Shown: piece by piece, positions 25,215 to 36,480 of the stretch
How the letters are laid out: each line of letters opens with the position of its first letter
How positions within the stretch are numbered: position 1 is the first letter of the stretch
NCBI GenBank assembly: GCA_001683735.1
Contig: LUGG01000027.1
Location: 434,001 to 498,000 of the forward strand
Origin: Grifola frondosa
Taxonomy: Eukaryota; Basidiomycota; Agaricomycetes; Polyporales; Grifolaceae
DNA length: 64,000 nucleotides
Direction: 5' to 3'
The notes under the pieces: model-generated
What the model was told of the DNA's origin: nothing
What the model saw: the letters and a program-made list of their open reading frames with translations, nothing else
Databases searched by the model: none
Position numbers and translations under genes: made by a program

Positions 25215-28200
25215 TCAGTTTATCGCATACTCGCCCTGGAAGTGGAACAATTCTGGGACCGTGCGAAGAAGCCCGTCCAGGTCCAATATTGTGAGCCTGT
25301 CGTTCACAGCCTTGCAAATCATGGCTACGCGAGTTCCAGCACCAATCATGTGCAAAGACCTGTGCACAGCAGGAAGATAGCACATTCGCATTCGGCTGTT
25401 GTCCTTCTCTGCGTATACCCAGCCGTCCTTGTCCACCACTGTCCGAATGCCTACCAGTTGATACACATCTGAAGAATGTGTCGGTTGAGGTCCATCGGGA
25501 GAAAATGACATCATGCTTCGTTTGACCTTCTGATCCCAGTCATCAATCACTGCAGCATGCCAGGCCTTCTCCTCATCTGCAGGGAGGGTGCTTGGTAGAG
25601 CAGTGCAATTTTCTACATCCCACAGAAAACGTACTCTTCGTCATGGTTGAGAATAGCTAGGCACCGCCCATCAGGTGAGAATGCGGCCAAATTGGCTGTC
25701 CTCTCATTGTTTACATATGGCAGCTGTGACTTCGTGCCAGTCCACATGTCCCAGATGAAACACGGGCCGGCATGAACCAACGCCGCAAGAGACCGTCCGT
25801 CAGGAGAGATCGAGCAATACTCCAACATGCGCCCCTCATCTGAACTCCCTGTGGATGGATTGACTGTCCCGACATCCCACAGCCTGACAGTGCGATCGGG
25901 GGAGCATGACAGCAACATGGTACCACTCGTCGTTTTCGCAAATTCGACACCATTGACAAGTTCCCCGTGGTCTTGCAGCTCGTGAAGAATTGCCCCAGTC
26001 TCCAACTCGCGCACCACCAGAAGACCACTCCTGCATCCGACTACTAACGCACTCCCATCGGGGGAGAATGCAAGGGAGTATCCTGTGGAACCATCGTCAG
26101 CATGGCGGATAGGCAGGTGAGAGAGCGTGTCGTGTTTGATGTCCCATATGGTCACCTTGTAGTGATCACGGGTGAACCATGCGAGCTTGCGCCGATCGGG
26201 GGAGAATGCGAGAGGCCTGAAATATGGATCATTCTCCTCGGCATATGTAGGATCCTTCGTTATTTGTACCTGATTCCATGTCGGGACATCCCAGATGCGC
26301 ACGGATCCGTCTTCTGCTGCTGTAGCTAGCCATTTGCTGTCGCTAGAAAATTCGAGGTACCAGATGCGTGGATGTTCTTTCAGCGATTGGAAGGCCTTGT
26401 CGATTATTTGAAAATTTGAGCCATCCCAGACTATTCCGTGACCGTCGCCGTCAACCGACGCAATAAACCGGCCATCTGGAGACCAGGAAACATGACCACC
26501 AGAATGCTCTTGGAGCCTCCTCTCATATTCATCGCCAGTCTCAGTGCTCCAAACCAGTGTCGGACGACCCCTCAATTGCGTCACCAGATGCTTGCCATCC
26601 GCGGAGAAACTTAGCGATCCACAATATGATCCATGCGCTGGGTAGCTTAATGTGAGGAAGGTGTGACCGCTATCAGCATTCCATACATGAATGGTGCCAC
26701 GCAGATCAATAGATGCAATGTTCCGCTTATCCGGAGAAAAGCGGGCATCCAAGACCCATTCCTGATGCCCGTCAAAGACAAGAACCTGAGGAGGCCAGAA
26801 GTCGTCACGTCCGACAGTGACACGCAAGGGTTGCGGATATTTCGTGATGTACTGCTGTGCAATCCATGACTTTGACGGAGTGAAGGCAAGCGTGGAGATG
26901 TATGTGTGCAAAGCGGATTGGCGGATGAGTGGATAGTGGTAGCGGAGAAATCGGATGGCATCCCGACACCCGCTGAGGGAGATCGTCGCCGCGCGACTCT
27001 CATTGGCAGCATCTCGGGCAATCTTCTGTCAGGGAAAGAATCGGTGACTTGAAAGTAGCGAACGATGCGTCACTCACGCTCAAGCTCGCTTCGACCTTGG
27101 CCAGAGAGGGGAGGGCACTCTCCAACGCTTCAGCGAGACTGAGGACCTCGATCCACTCCAGAAGATGTTTCGTGAAGAACAACTCCACCAGAGCCACGAT
27201 GTCTTCGGCCATCGATCGCGAGTCGGCGAAGTGGTCTCCCCAGAATTGGCTGCAGTACACCAGTGGACCCTTCTGATTCAGCACCTCTCGTTTCGCCGTT
27301 GGAATCTCTGTGTTTAACAGGGAAGGATCCCCGATTTCGCAGATGTCACGTTTGAGTTCCTTGTGCATCAATCGCAGAGATGCGCGAGAAATCGAGATGT
27401 TGAACTCAGAAATGTCCACAAAGAATTCTTGCGCCCGGGTTTCAGTCGTGAGGAAGTCGATGAATGATGGGTGGATGACCCGGACGATCTCTGCATCGCC
27501 ATGTGTGGGTAGAACCGATGCCAACCTATCTATAGTCCATACAATGTCCTTCGCGTCAAAGCTGTCTTCTGCAATCAGGCGGCTGAGATTCGTGCACGAC
27601 AGAGGAACCCTCGCAACAACGACCGATCCCAACACACGAAGGATCAGTTCGGTGTTCTCCTGCGACTCTCGACTGGGATCCCCTGGATCTTTGCATGCAT
27701 CGCTGAGGACAGTGCGATATAGTAGGTCCAGTTGTTGATGATCGTGCCTCATGTCCGTCGTCGGTAATGATACTTGGGACAGGACAACACCCAGCGCCTT
27801 CTCCGGGTTTCGATACCTGGCAATGAAATCAAGAGAGACTCTCGCCCAAATGAAAAGGCCACCTGATCGCTCAATAAGCTCCTGCACCTTCTCGCGTTCC
27901 GGCCAATTATCTTCCAACATGCGAGCCTTGTCCTTTCTTATTTCCTCGATGCGGTGTCGAATATATTTCGCAACGTCAGATCGCTGATCTTCTCTCCATG
28001 TCTCCAGCGGGAAGCTGTCTTGGACGCCATGTAGCGACTCTGCGATGTCGCTTTCTGGTCTGCTCGTCACCAGAATCTTGACCCAAACCGGAAAGGTATC
28101 GGCGTGGGCAATGAGACAGCGTAGTATCGCCTCACGACTGGCTGCGTTACCGCACTCATCGAGAGCATCAATAACAATGATAATAATATCATCGGCGTCG

Positions 28201-30096
28201 GAGACGGAGCGTTTGAAGGAAGACAACGGGTCAAGGATCAATTTTCGAAATTGACTCATGATAGGGGATCTGCCAATGTCAGGATTGGCCTCAACAGAAC
28301 GCAGAATATGTTGCTTGAGAGGCACGTATGCGTACGCGAGACGGAAAGCGATGGTGGGCCAAACCAAGTCTGGTCGGCGGAGTTCCTCGTCGTCACGTTT
28401 GCAGAAGAAAGCTGCACCCAAAATCCTACGATGGAGGCACTCGCTTTGTTCGGACTCCAAACACGAAGCAACAGTCGAAGCTATGGTGGACTTGCCGCTC
28501 CCTGCAATCGCTTTCAGCCAGAACATGTTCCGTCCGGGTTCCGCGCTATCGATCCACTCGAATATCCTATTCAGGACGTCCATTCGTGTGCCCTCCAGGC
28601 ACTGCAGGCTTGCATCGTAATTGGCAGCGGCAGCTCGAGGTAGCTTCTGCAAGGCTTGGAACGAAGCTGTCAGCACAACGGAGGCTGTAAAGCCTAACAG
28701 AGCTAACCTTCATCCGCCTTCGACCATTGGACAGTAGATAGTGTCTGAGCACGACCCCTACAATCAGACAGCTCTTCAGACGCCCAAACGCCCTCGTGTA
28801 ATCATTTATTTTATCTTTCGATTGATTCAACACTCGACCTGATGACAACGATGAGCAATACAAGGCGACATGCGACGGTTGAGAGTTGTGCCTACCGAAG
28901 AACCCACGCTGCACATATTCAGAAATAAAATCCGCACAACTCCTCACCGCCTCCATCGCGCGTTCGACTGCATCTCTGAGCATCTTGATCTTCTCCACTC
29001 CGTCGAGAGCAACCAAAGCTGCCAGCATATCTTCCATAGACGAAGCCAAATTTCGAACATCATCGTCAACCTTGATTTGCTGGTTGACAATCTGTTGGGA
29101 TGGGAACAGCAACAAGAAATCGAAGCAACAAGAAATCGTGAGATCGTGAGAGTAAGTGGAAGGGTATTTTGAAGACGCATACATTGTAGGCTTTCGTAAG
29201 AGCACCCAACGCCAGCTTGGCAAGAGTATGAAGCTAGCGCAATTCGCATTCAGAAAGCTTCGTACATAGAGAACAAATGAAACTCACGCCTTCCATGCTC
29301 TTGACTAGAGAGACCACGACCTCCATATATTGCTGAGACTTCTGGAATTTCTTCACCCACTCGGGCGGGCCTATAATAAATTCGGACTCGAGAATTGATT
29401 GAACGTTTTTATCGAGTGCTGGTAAGCGCTCATCCGCGACGGCTCGAAGCGATGTGGAAGCTGTAGGGATTTCCCCCTGACTTTCGGAGTGAGGTATTTG
29501 GCTACCTATGGTGCAATTGTGGTGAGATCGAGCGGTTAATCGTGAATCGGTCAACATACCGATACAGACAGCCAAAAACGAAATGGTCAGCTCGAGCACA
29601 GGAGAGGTTGTCCGGCTCGCTTCCAAAGTGAATGTTTTCTCTGCATCTGCATTCAGCGATCGCAAATCGCAACTGACAAGAACTAAAAACCATACCGAAC
29701 GTAATTCCCCATTCAATCTGTGCAAGGTCATCCAGGACAACTTCACAGTGACGAGCTCGGCAGGACGAATTCTATGCTTCTCCATCACACGCACGGTAAC
29801 GCATTAACGTCTCTGTACGATTGATTCTGGTCAATTTAATGTACATGTAAATATGCACCAAACTCACACGTAAAGGCCGTATCCCACCGTGCCATGTATT
29901 TCCAACACCAGTTTTACAAGGACTGGTCTCGGAAGGGTAGAATTGCGCGGAGGTGAGTCGTATGAACACAACGGTCTTGTCGGGAAGGGCGATGGTATCA
30001 GATTTGCGGATAGAGAGACCTGCGCGATAATAGTGAGATCGGCAACAATCCAATTTAGAATAGCACCTAACGTTTTATTTGGACGTCTGATTGCAT
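25215..30096 (-). CDS. NLR-like receptor B: C2-like / helical / NACHT / WD40 (frame breaks)
   Basis: Paralogue of A and C, with the cleanest NACHT part. The start is a 25-nt exon (30096-30072, MQSDVQIK) joined to SIRKSDTIALPDKTVVFIRL at 30019, a C2-like domain. Helical segments follow (WVKKFQKSQQYMEVVVSLV; QRGFFG), differing strongly from A and C. One uninterrupted exon of about 558 codons (28676-27000) carries the NACHT domain: P-loop AIAGSGKSTIAST, Walker B IIIIVIDALDECG, and GLFIWARVSLDFI. A short intron near 27.05 kb joins it to the WD40 exon (ARDAANESRAATISLSGCRD at the junction). The WD40 array is open to 25613, where a T run (25626-25629) seems one base short. The remaining blades continue in the next frame to TGA at 25215, about ten residues before the A/C end. 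A further break lies in the second C2 exon near 29.79 kb. Confidence 0.8.
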
Positions 30097-30429
30097 GTTC
30101 AGGCGAGGGGCGAAACGGGAGGAAGGATGTCTGGCTTTTCGCTCCAAATTGTTCGTAATGTTGGAAGAGTGGTCGTAAAACTAAAAGATATGGCAGAATT
30201 CAAGGCTGTGATAGAGGGAGGAGGCAGAGGAACTCGGAAGGCAGTACGAGGACACATGTCACGCATCAAACCTTGGTTACTTCTTCCGTCTTTCTGTATT
30301 TCCCATGTCAGACTGGAGATGAACACCTTTGAAAGATATAGAGGCTCACATGTTTTGGAGCGTAAACATATATGCCAGCTTCTGAAGTAGAAGAGCCATC
30401 ATTTGAAGGGATAAAGTCGAGTGAATTGT

Positions 30430-31330
30430 AAGTTTCTGCTCACAAGTTGAAATCGAGATCATGTTTGCGCGCTTAAGCTCCCATTTCCAGAATCTTATCT
30501 TATCTTATTTTTCCTATTGTATTCTGCAAAGCGCCGAAAGCTATGAAGGATGGACGTAAGGCACGAACAAGGGAAGACTTTTGCAAGAGGTACGCGATGA
30601 TGTTGAGTTATGATGGCGCATTTCCAGAAGCTAGACTTGTGATTTCTGCTCAGAGTGTCTCGTTCTCAGATTGGCCAGCGGTGCATAACTGATCATGGTA
30701 TCACAGGTGTCTTTTCATGAACGTGTTCGGCGACGGACGTCTTCGAATCCTTCGTCAAGTCTTCGAGTACGGATGAAGAAATGACTAATCAAGAATAGCA
30801 GTGTGTTGATTCACTATTCGTTCTGCTTTCTGGATGACTGCAGAATGTATACACTAAGCTATGTTCGAATCTGTGGAGGGCATGTCTACAAAGGTGGGAA
30901 TGGTGTGTTCGATCCGGTGGTGGAAGAGGAGAAGTCTCGCGTGTGGAAACAGAGACAAAGATCAAATTGATCGACCCAGGCATGCTCCAGAAAATGTAAA
31001 TGTGTGTTAGTGCGAGCTAATCAATCCTTCGTTCAGTACCCGCATCCGATCGCAGACGAACACCTGAAAGCTTCAGAAAATTTCTGAAGCCAAACCTGGG
31101 ATTCACTCGCTGTCCATTTAATGGTTCGTCACTGAAGTTGAAACTTCTCCTACGTCTCGGAGCTGGCCGAGCTAGTCGCTGACCGTAACCTGGTATGTCG
31201 CAAGATCATGATACTTATATAGACATTCTTACGAGCTATTTCACCGTATGTGCGTCGACTGCGGCACCGGTATCATATACCGAGGGAGTGATGCTGTTGT
31301 CCACGATACGTTAAAGAGACGTCTTGCCAG
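30430..31330 (+). pseudogene. DUS3 fragment P3 with its promoter region
   Basis: Plus-strand relict covering the upstream region and N-terminal half of DUS3. The promoter stretch (30.42-30.53 kb) parallels 48.65-48.75 kb, including tandem GATA-type motifs. About 30.61-30.66 kb parallels the first zinc-finger exon. About 30.74-30.78 kb parallels [12 protein letters not shown]. About 30.88-30.97 kb parallels the linker ending VVDEEKK (here PVVEEEK). About 31.03-31.08 kb parallels the stretch before LKELQ. Stops and lost splice sites make it non-functional. In this copy the frame runs on from HV (YKGG) NG into VVEEEK, which helps locate a missing base in the intact gene. It is head-to-head with NLR B. 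Confidence 0.75.
30491..30510 (+). promoter_or_regulatory. Tandem GATA-type motifs upstream of DUS3 fragment P3
   Basis: AATCTTATCTTATCTTATTT carries three TTATC/CTTATC units, that is, overlapping GATAAG sites on the minus strand. The same arrangement lies upstream of the intact DUS3 (48711-48725). Binding by a GATA factor is inferred from motif shape only. Confidence 0.4.
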
Positions 31331-32839
31331 GTCCTACCACTCGTTCCCACACCCTCATGTTAAGTGATTGTTATCAGACACAGATGCATGCCCCACGCTT
31401 CGGAGTACCTCTGCGGCCAGTACGATGACACCGATCACCTCGCAGTATCATTTTATCGTGTTCACTGTGCCCTTCCAGAGTACCGCGAAGCCGACAAGTA
31501 GGCGAATAACGCTATTCTATGATAGCCAGTACAGAGCTGACTACGCGCATGCAACACCAAGTACCACCGTGAGTTCGCGTCCTTCCGCGTCGCATACAGA
31601 CAGCTTCGCCTGCATTCGACGAGATGAGGCTTACGCGTAGCCAGGTCGAATCCGCGCCAACTTATCAACTACGAACACCGCCTGTCTGAACTCTCGACGC
31701 TGAGCGCCCGTCCACTGACCCTCTGAAATGGAGGCATTCGCGCGCACCCGCGTCCTTCCAGCTGCGTAGAACGCATAGTGAGCCCGATGAAGTGCTTCAC
31801 ATACAGCCGAAGCCACTGAACGTACATGACGTAAAATTTGGCTTAGTGACTCCCGAGGGTCCATCGTTCGCGCTGGGTTTTGCCTCCAAAAGCGGAGGTA
31901 TATGAGAGTGAAATGCGTGGGTGGAAAGAACGATATGCCGGGACATGACCCACAACGCTCTTCACAATGTGCAAGCGGGCATCAGCATTGAATATTGAGT
32001 ACTGAGACGTCGAGTAGCATTAGACTCCCGACTATATGTAGCACCGTCAGACCCTCGCGTGCATCCGATCTGTCGTGCACCACCCATGTTCCGAGAAGCG
32101 GTATCTTGGAGAGATCCAGAGCTGTACGTGCAGCCAGTCATCCTGCGCCGGATGATGCCATGGTAGCCAGTGACCGGAAAAGCGAATGATTCCGCCCTCA
32201 GCATCGTGTGGGATGTCTCATTTGTACACTTGCGATAGGGAGTATTTATTCGCTGGGTGTGAGGTGGAATAAGTAGGATGACACCATATGAAGGGCGCCG
32301 ACACAATCCTGCAATTATGTCATGCACGAAATTGTCTAGGGCTTGGTAGCCGACCATGGACAACCCCGGACAATGGTGCGGTAGACTTTACCAGCTCTGG
32401 CATGAAGGACCATTCAGGTAGGTGTGTGCATTTCGGAAATGACGAGTTAATATTGGGCAAAGAGTGTGATATATAGAAGCTTGAGGGGATGGAAGTAGAT
32501 GTGTTCGCTCGCTCGCTCACCGGATTGTTTGAATAGAACAGGCAAGTTATGCGTATAGATCCAAGCGCGAGACGCGTTCTAGCTTATGAGTATGAATTGT
32601 AAATCGAGGAGCCAGGAGGACGACTAGACGACGATGATAGAAAATGAATTGGAGGGAGAGGAGCGTTGGGAAAATTGAAATGAGAACGTTGGAGGGAGGA
32701 ACCTAGGCCCGCGCCGGTTACGGACTTTTACGGAGGGTATGTCGACAGACGAGAGACTGTAGGAGACTGTCCAGAAGGAGGGAGATCGGTGTAACCAATC
32801 GCGGAACAGGATCGACGTCACAGACACGATTGAACTTGA
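31331..32839 (+). repeat. Duplicon block X (module 2)
   Basis: Direct copy of 13.03-13.79 kb and inverted copy of 1-950. It also includes the part corresponding to 300-560, which module 1 largely lacks. It ends in GATTGAACTTGATCTAATCGG near 32.83 kb (matching the inverted GATTGAACTCGACCTAAG near position 40), resembling the core of block T. ORFs are short and not conserved. Confidence 0.6.
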
Positions 32840-33409
32840 TCTAATCGGTATCCATCCTGTGCGAGGCCAGCACACACCGTATGCTCCGCAATATTATGTG
32901 ATGGCGGCTCCAACGACATTATTGTTTTGGGAGAATGGCCCGGCAGTGTATTCGAAGAGCATATCACCCACACGCGAACGTATGGTTCCTTTGGGGTCTG
33001 TGATGCAGAGATGTTTCTCGAGTGATGAAGAAAGCTCATCGGAGTCGCTGGAGGACAATTTTGTCTCCGGAACAGTAGTCGTAGCAAGGTTGCTCGGCGT
33101 AGGGGCTGGAGATTGTAGCGGCGTAATCGCATCAATGTTGAAATCTCTAGAGAATCTCGTAGGAGTAATGAGACGCCCTTCTTATACGTATAGATATTCC
33201 TGACAACAAGCGTCAGCCGGACCACATGAGATGTCATATGTAGGACTATGCACTTGATTATATTGTCGCGCAGAGGACCTAGCGCTTTATTGAGCGTGGG
33301 AGTGGCTAGGGACACTCCTGGGTTAGTAAGGTCAGAGTTGGGCCTACTCATGCGTTTAGACAAACAGAGGACACGAACCTCAATGTCTATAACGTGTCGA
33401 GTTCCTATT
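32840..33409. other. Unassigned half of a module-2 segment next to the TOP1 fragment
   Basis: Part of about 1.15 kb present in module 2 but absent from the X/Y junction of module 1. A 236-codon minus frame (32818-33528) runs from the TOP1 fragment through this stretch. On the plus strand, 32859-33203 is open for 114 codons (Ser/Glu-rich centre SSDEESSSESLEDNF). I recognise neither; the long minus frame past about 33.41 kb is probably fortuitous read-through. Confidence 0.35.
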
Positions 33410-33936
33410 TTGTACGCGTTCAGCTTCTTTTGCACCGTCCCGCTCTCGGGTGTGCCCTGGTCCAACTGCTGCTGGAAGGTGATTGAAGCGTTGTACGTAC
33501 GGAACGCCTTCGCAGTGAGACCCTTCATGTAAGACGCGAGATGTTTGTTTAACCCCGAAGTCTACAGAGGTCGCGCTCTCAACACTCCGCATCGTTCAAT
33601 GCTGGTGGAACTTGGAAAACTTACTTGGACGCGGTCGAACAGTCGATCGTCGTCTTCCTTGCCCTCCTTGAAGATCTGAATGTCCTTGTAGACTTGCTCG
33701 TCGACCGAGACTTGGTTATAGTATCGGATTGAGTCTTGACCGAGGAAGTCAAATACGAGTTGGTCGGGAGGAAGTAGTGTAACATGCTCGCAGCGGAGCG
33801 AACAGCAGCCAACGGTATCCGCCTCGTCCTCACCCTTCTCATTACCAGCACGAAGCGCCAACCGATCGATAAAATACATCACGGTGGCTCTCTGGCGGTC
33901 TGCCATCACTTTGGTCTTTAAATCAGCACTATAGTC
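33410..33936 (-). pseudogene. DNA topoisomerase I (TOP1) gene fragment
   Basis: Two adjacent TOP1 exons with their intron, on the minus strand. Exon 33936-33625 encodes the catalytic-domain stretch [20 protein letters not shown], then [11 protein letters not shown] and [13 protein letters not shown], ending LFDRVQ. A 63-nt GT-AG intron follows. Exon 33561-33410 encodes LNKHLASYMKGLTAKAFRTY and NASITFQQQLDQ, ending KKLNAY. Immediately upstream is an intact 3' splice site (TCAG). The N-terminal domain, the linker and the C-terminal active-site Tyr region are absent, so it is a DNA-level capture (intron retained) of an internal piece. Both exons are free of frame breaks, suggesting it arrived recently. 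It lies between blocks X and Y of module 2. Confidence 0.85.
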
Positions 33937-33984
33937 CTGACAATCCGATCCACATGGTTCTATGGAACTCATAGTCACATCCAA

Positions 33985-34400
33985 TTCTGTTCAGATGGAA
34001 CATCGTTCGTCCCGCTGCCCCTTGCAGCGCAACCAAAAATGGACAATACATGCAAGACATGAGGTAAATGGATGAGGTGAATAACAGGGAGGTGCATACC
34101 TTACACGGATATCACATAAGCAGCGCGTTCGCAGAATTTCTCATGTCCGGAAGAGATGCACACGCACTGCAAGTACATCTGTCTGTATTCGGACAAAGCC
34201 ATTCGTCATTTGCCCAGCGGAAGCTGCCTTACAACAGGGAGAGTATCGGAGGTTGTGGTCCCTTGTCTCCATCATCTGCTCAGCTACATGTAGATGAGAT
34301 ACAGGACCGATACAGAAAGACGTCGAAGCTCAGATGAGAGACGTACAACGAGGAGCGTAGACAGGATAGAAAAGCTTCGAGGAGAGACGTTGGAGATACG
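33985..34400 (+). repeat. Block Y (module 2)
   Basis: Direct copy of about 13.78-14.17 kb. It begins TTCAGATGGAACATCGTTCG and includes GGGAGGTGCATACCTTACAC and CATTCGTCATTTGCCCAGCG. No gene. Confidence 0.6.
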
Positions 34401-34569
34401 ACGATTAAGAGTATTGCGAGTGAGACAGCCAGAAAATTAGACGTCGATTCGATATGCACAAATATTCAGCGAGAACAGCGCATGCAGAGAGGACCAGAGC
34501 CTGAGACCTGCACTCGAGCCAGGCAGAGCGCAGTCGACGCAGACGCATTCGACGTGGAAGGGTGGCAGT

Positions 34570-34800
34570 CGGAACCTTAACCCCATCCGATCGAGTCTGC
34601 AAATCGTGATCGCACTCGATCTAATCTCGCCAAACATGTTTTGCTTTCGTCACTCCATGCCTCAGTCTCGACTCACTCCCACTAGTCTTGCGCACTGCAA
34701 GCTTCAAGTTCTACTCTGCAGGCCTTCTCGTCTATGCCACGGCCACGTAAAGTCCCAACCTAGTCCGGCATGTGGTGTGATGTGGAGTCGATCGCTGTGA
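34570..34800 (+). repeat. Block T copy before R3
   Basis: Third direct copy of T (GGAACCTTAACCCCATCCGA, then CGCACTCGATCTAATC, then GTTTTGCTTTCGTC). Another T lies at 40.49 kb, so blocks R3, M and Q (about 5.7 kb) are flanked by direct T copies. No target-site duplication is visible to me. Confidence 0.65.
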
Positions 34801-36480
34801 GCACGACCTTGGCACGGTCTCTTCCTGTGCATACACCGTCCCGTTGCATCCGCACGCCATGCTCACCATCCATTCGCACCGTAGACTATAGATCATGACG
34901 CTGCATACATACGCCTGGAAGCGCTGCTGCCGAGCGCTGATCATGAATGACGTTGCTTTCCACACGCACCGCCCGTCCACGTATGCCATCTCTCTCTCCC
35001 TCTTCAAGCCTTCCTCCACTCTCCCGGCCCTGTCTATCACTCGCGCGGTCCTATGTACTACACTGTAATGCACGCGATCACATCACTTGGACGCTAGTAC
35101 TATGACGCGTATAATGGTTCTCCTGCCTTTATCAAGTTCCCCTCGACGATCATCGACCTACAGACCATCCGCTATATGAAGCGTCGCCGTATCCTCGCCT
35201 TATCCTACCATACATGGTGCCGTACGACCTGTTTCACGCGCTGCATGTATGCCCCTGTTCACGCGTCTTAACACTATCTTCTGCTGATCACCCTTTCTGC
35301 TCCATCCTTGACTGCGACGTACGACCGGATATATAAGATGCTATGTTCACATATCTCATTACTTCGTGCGACTCTGCACATATGAAGTACGCCATCCCAC
35401 TGTAAACACGACATCCGGTTTTGAATACTCTTGCAGGCAGCAGCCAAATTCTCCTCTGCGCAACGTGGAACGTACAGGAGGTGCACACATTCACTTCTAG
35501 ATCTTCCCGACTGGAATACCTATTTCTTCGCCAAAGGGCACCCGAGCTCCAGAACATGTCGTGGTGATCCCAGTCTCGGTCGCGCCGTCGATGCGGGTCT
35601 GCATTCGGACGTCAACTACGAAGACTTCGGGAGTTGGTCATTGGCACGTACGCACCCCTCCACCCTTAGGCGCTCTGTATCTTACAACATCTAACAACCA
35701 AGTATTTCAAGATGACGCGCGTTTCTCTCGCGGTACCATTCCAGCGGCTTTGTCGAACCTTTACAGCTTCGGACTTTGACCGCACCCTTCTTGTCACTAT
35801 TTGTTCATATTATCGGTCATGGTTTGATCATGTCGATACTTATAGTGTTATCAGACCCTTTATTTACCATTGCTTCTCTTACACGCTCATCACTACTACA
35901 GACTCTCGCGTCGTGGATTATGGTATGTTCCAGTCATTTTACCTCCACTTCTGATGTATGCTTGATTATTGTCAGCGCGGATATGTTCGGCTGCGAACGT
36001 TGAGGATGCGCATGGCTATCACCTAGTCAATCATGTCGGGAAGGTAGTACCAACCCAAAGTCCTTGTATACCTAGCGCGACTCTGGCAGTGGGGCGCTGC
36101 ACACCTCAAAGATACCAGTGCATCGAATTTCGCTCTTTCCTAGATAAACAGTACGTACAACACACGACTCCGGAGACTTTAGCTAACCGCTCAATCCGGA
36201 TCCTCGACCTCTCGTCGCGTATGATTGGAAGCTGGGTCGTGACGAGACCGGAAGTGGGCAGGCCACCTACAATATCTTCGACGTATGGCGAGGTTAAGGT
36301 CCAGCGAGCTGTTGGGCATCGCAAGCAGGCCAAGACGGGCCGACGCAGGCCGAGGAACAAGGACCTGATGTCGTAGATTGATAGCAGATTAACAGGATAC
36401 ATGCGAGGACGAATTGAGGAAGGTGGATTACGAGGAATACGAGCGTACCCGGTGACGCATTCCGTCGGCATAGAGGGCAA
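34801..36480 (+). repeat. Block R copy 3
   Basis: Direct copy of R1 and R2, sharing the order and spacing of their conserved segments. The most similar part is 36.18-36.38 kb. A hydrophobic plus-frame segment (LFVHIIGHGLIMSILIVLSD, near 35.80 kb) has a degenerate equivalent at 19.61 kb. This hints at a former membrane-protein exon, but the family is not recognised and the frames differ among copies. Confidence 0.6.

Noticed and set aside
32818..33528. 236-codon minus-strand ORF as a novel chimeric protein
   Set aside because: Only its first part is TOP1; past about 33.41 kb it runs through a lost splice site into sequence without coding character, so it is most likely fortuitous read-through.
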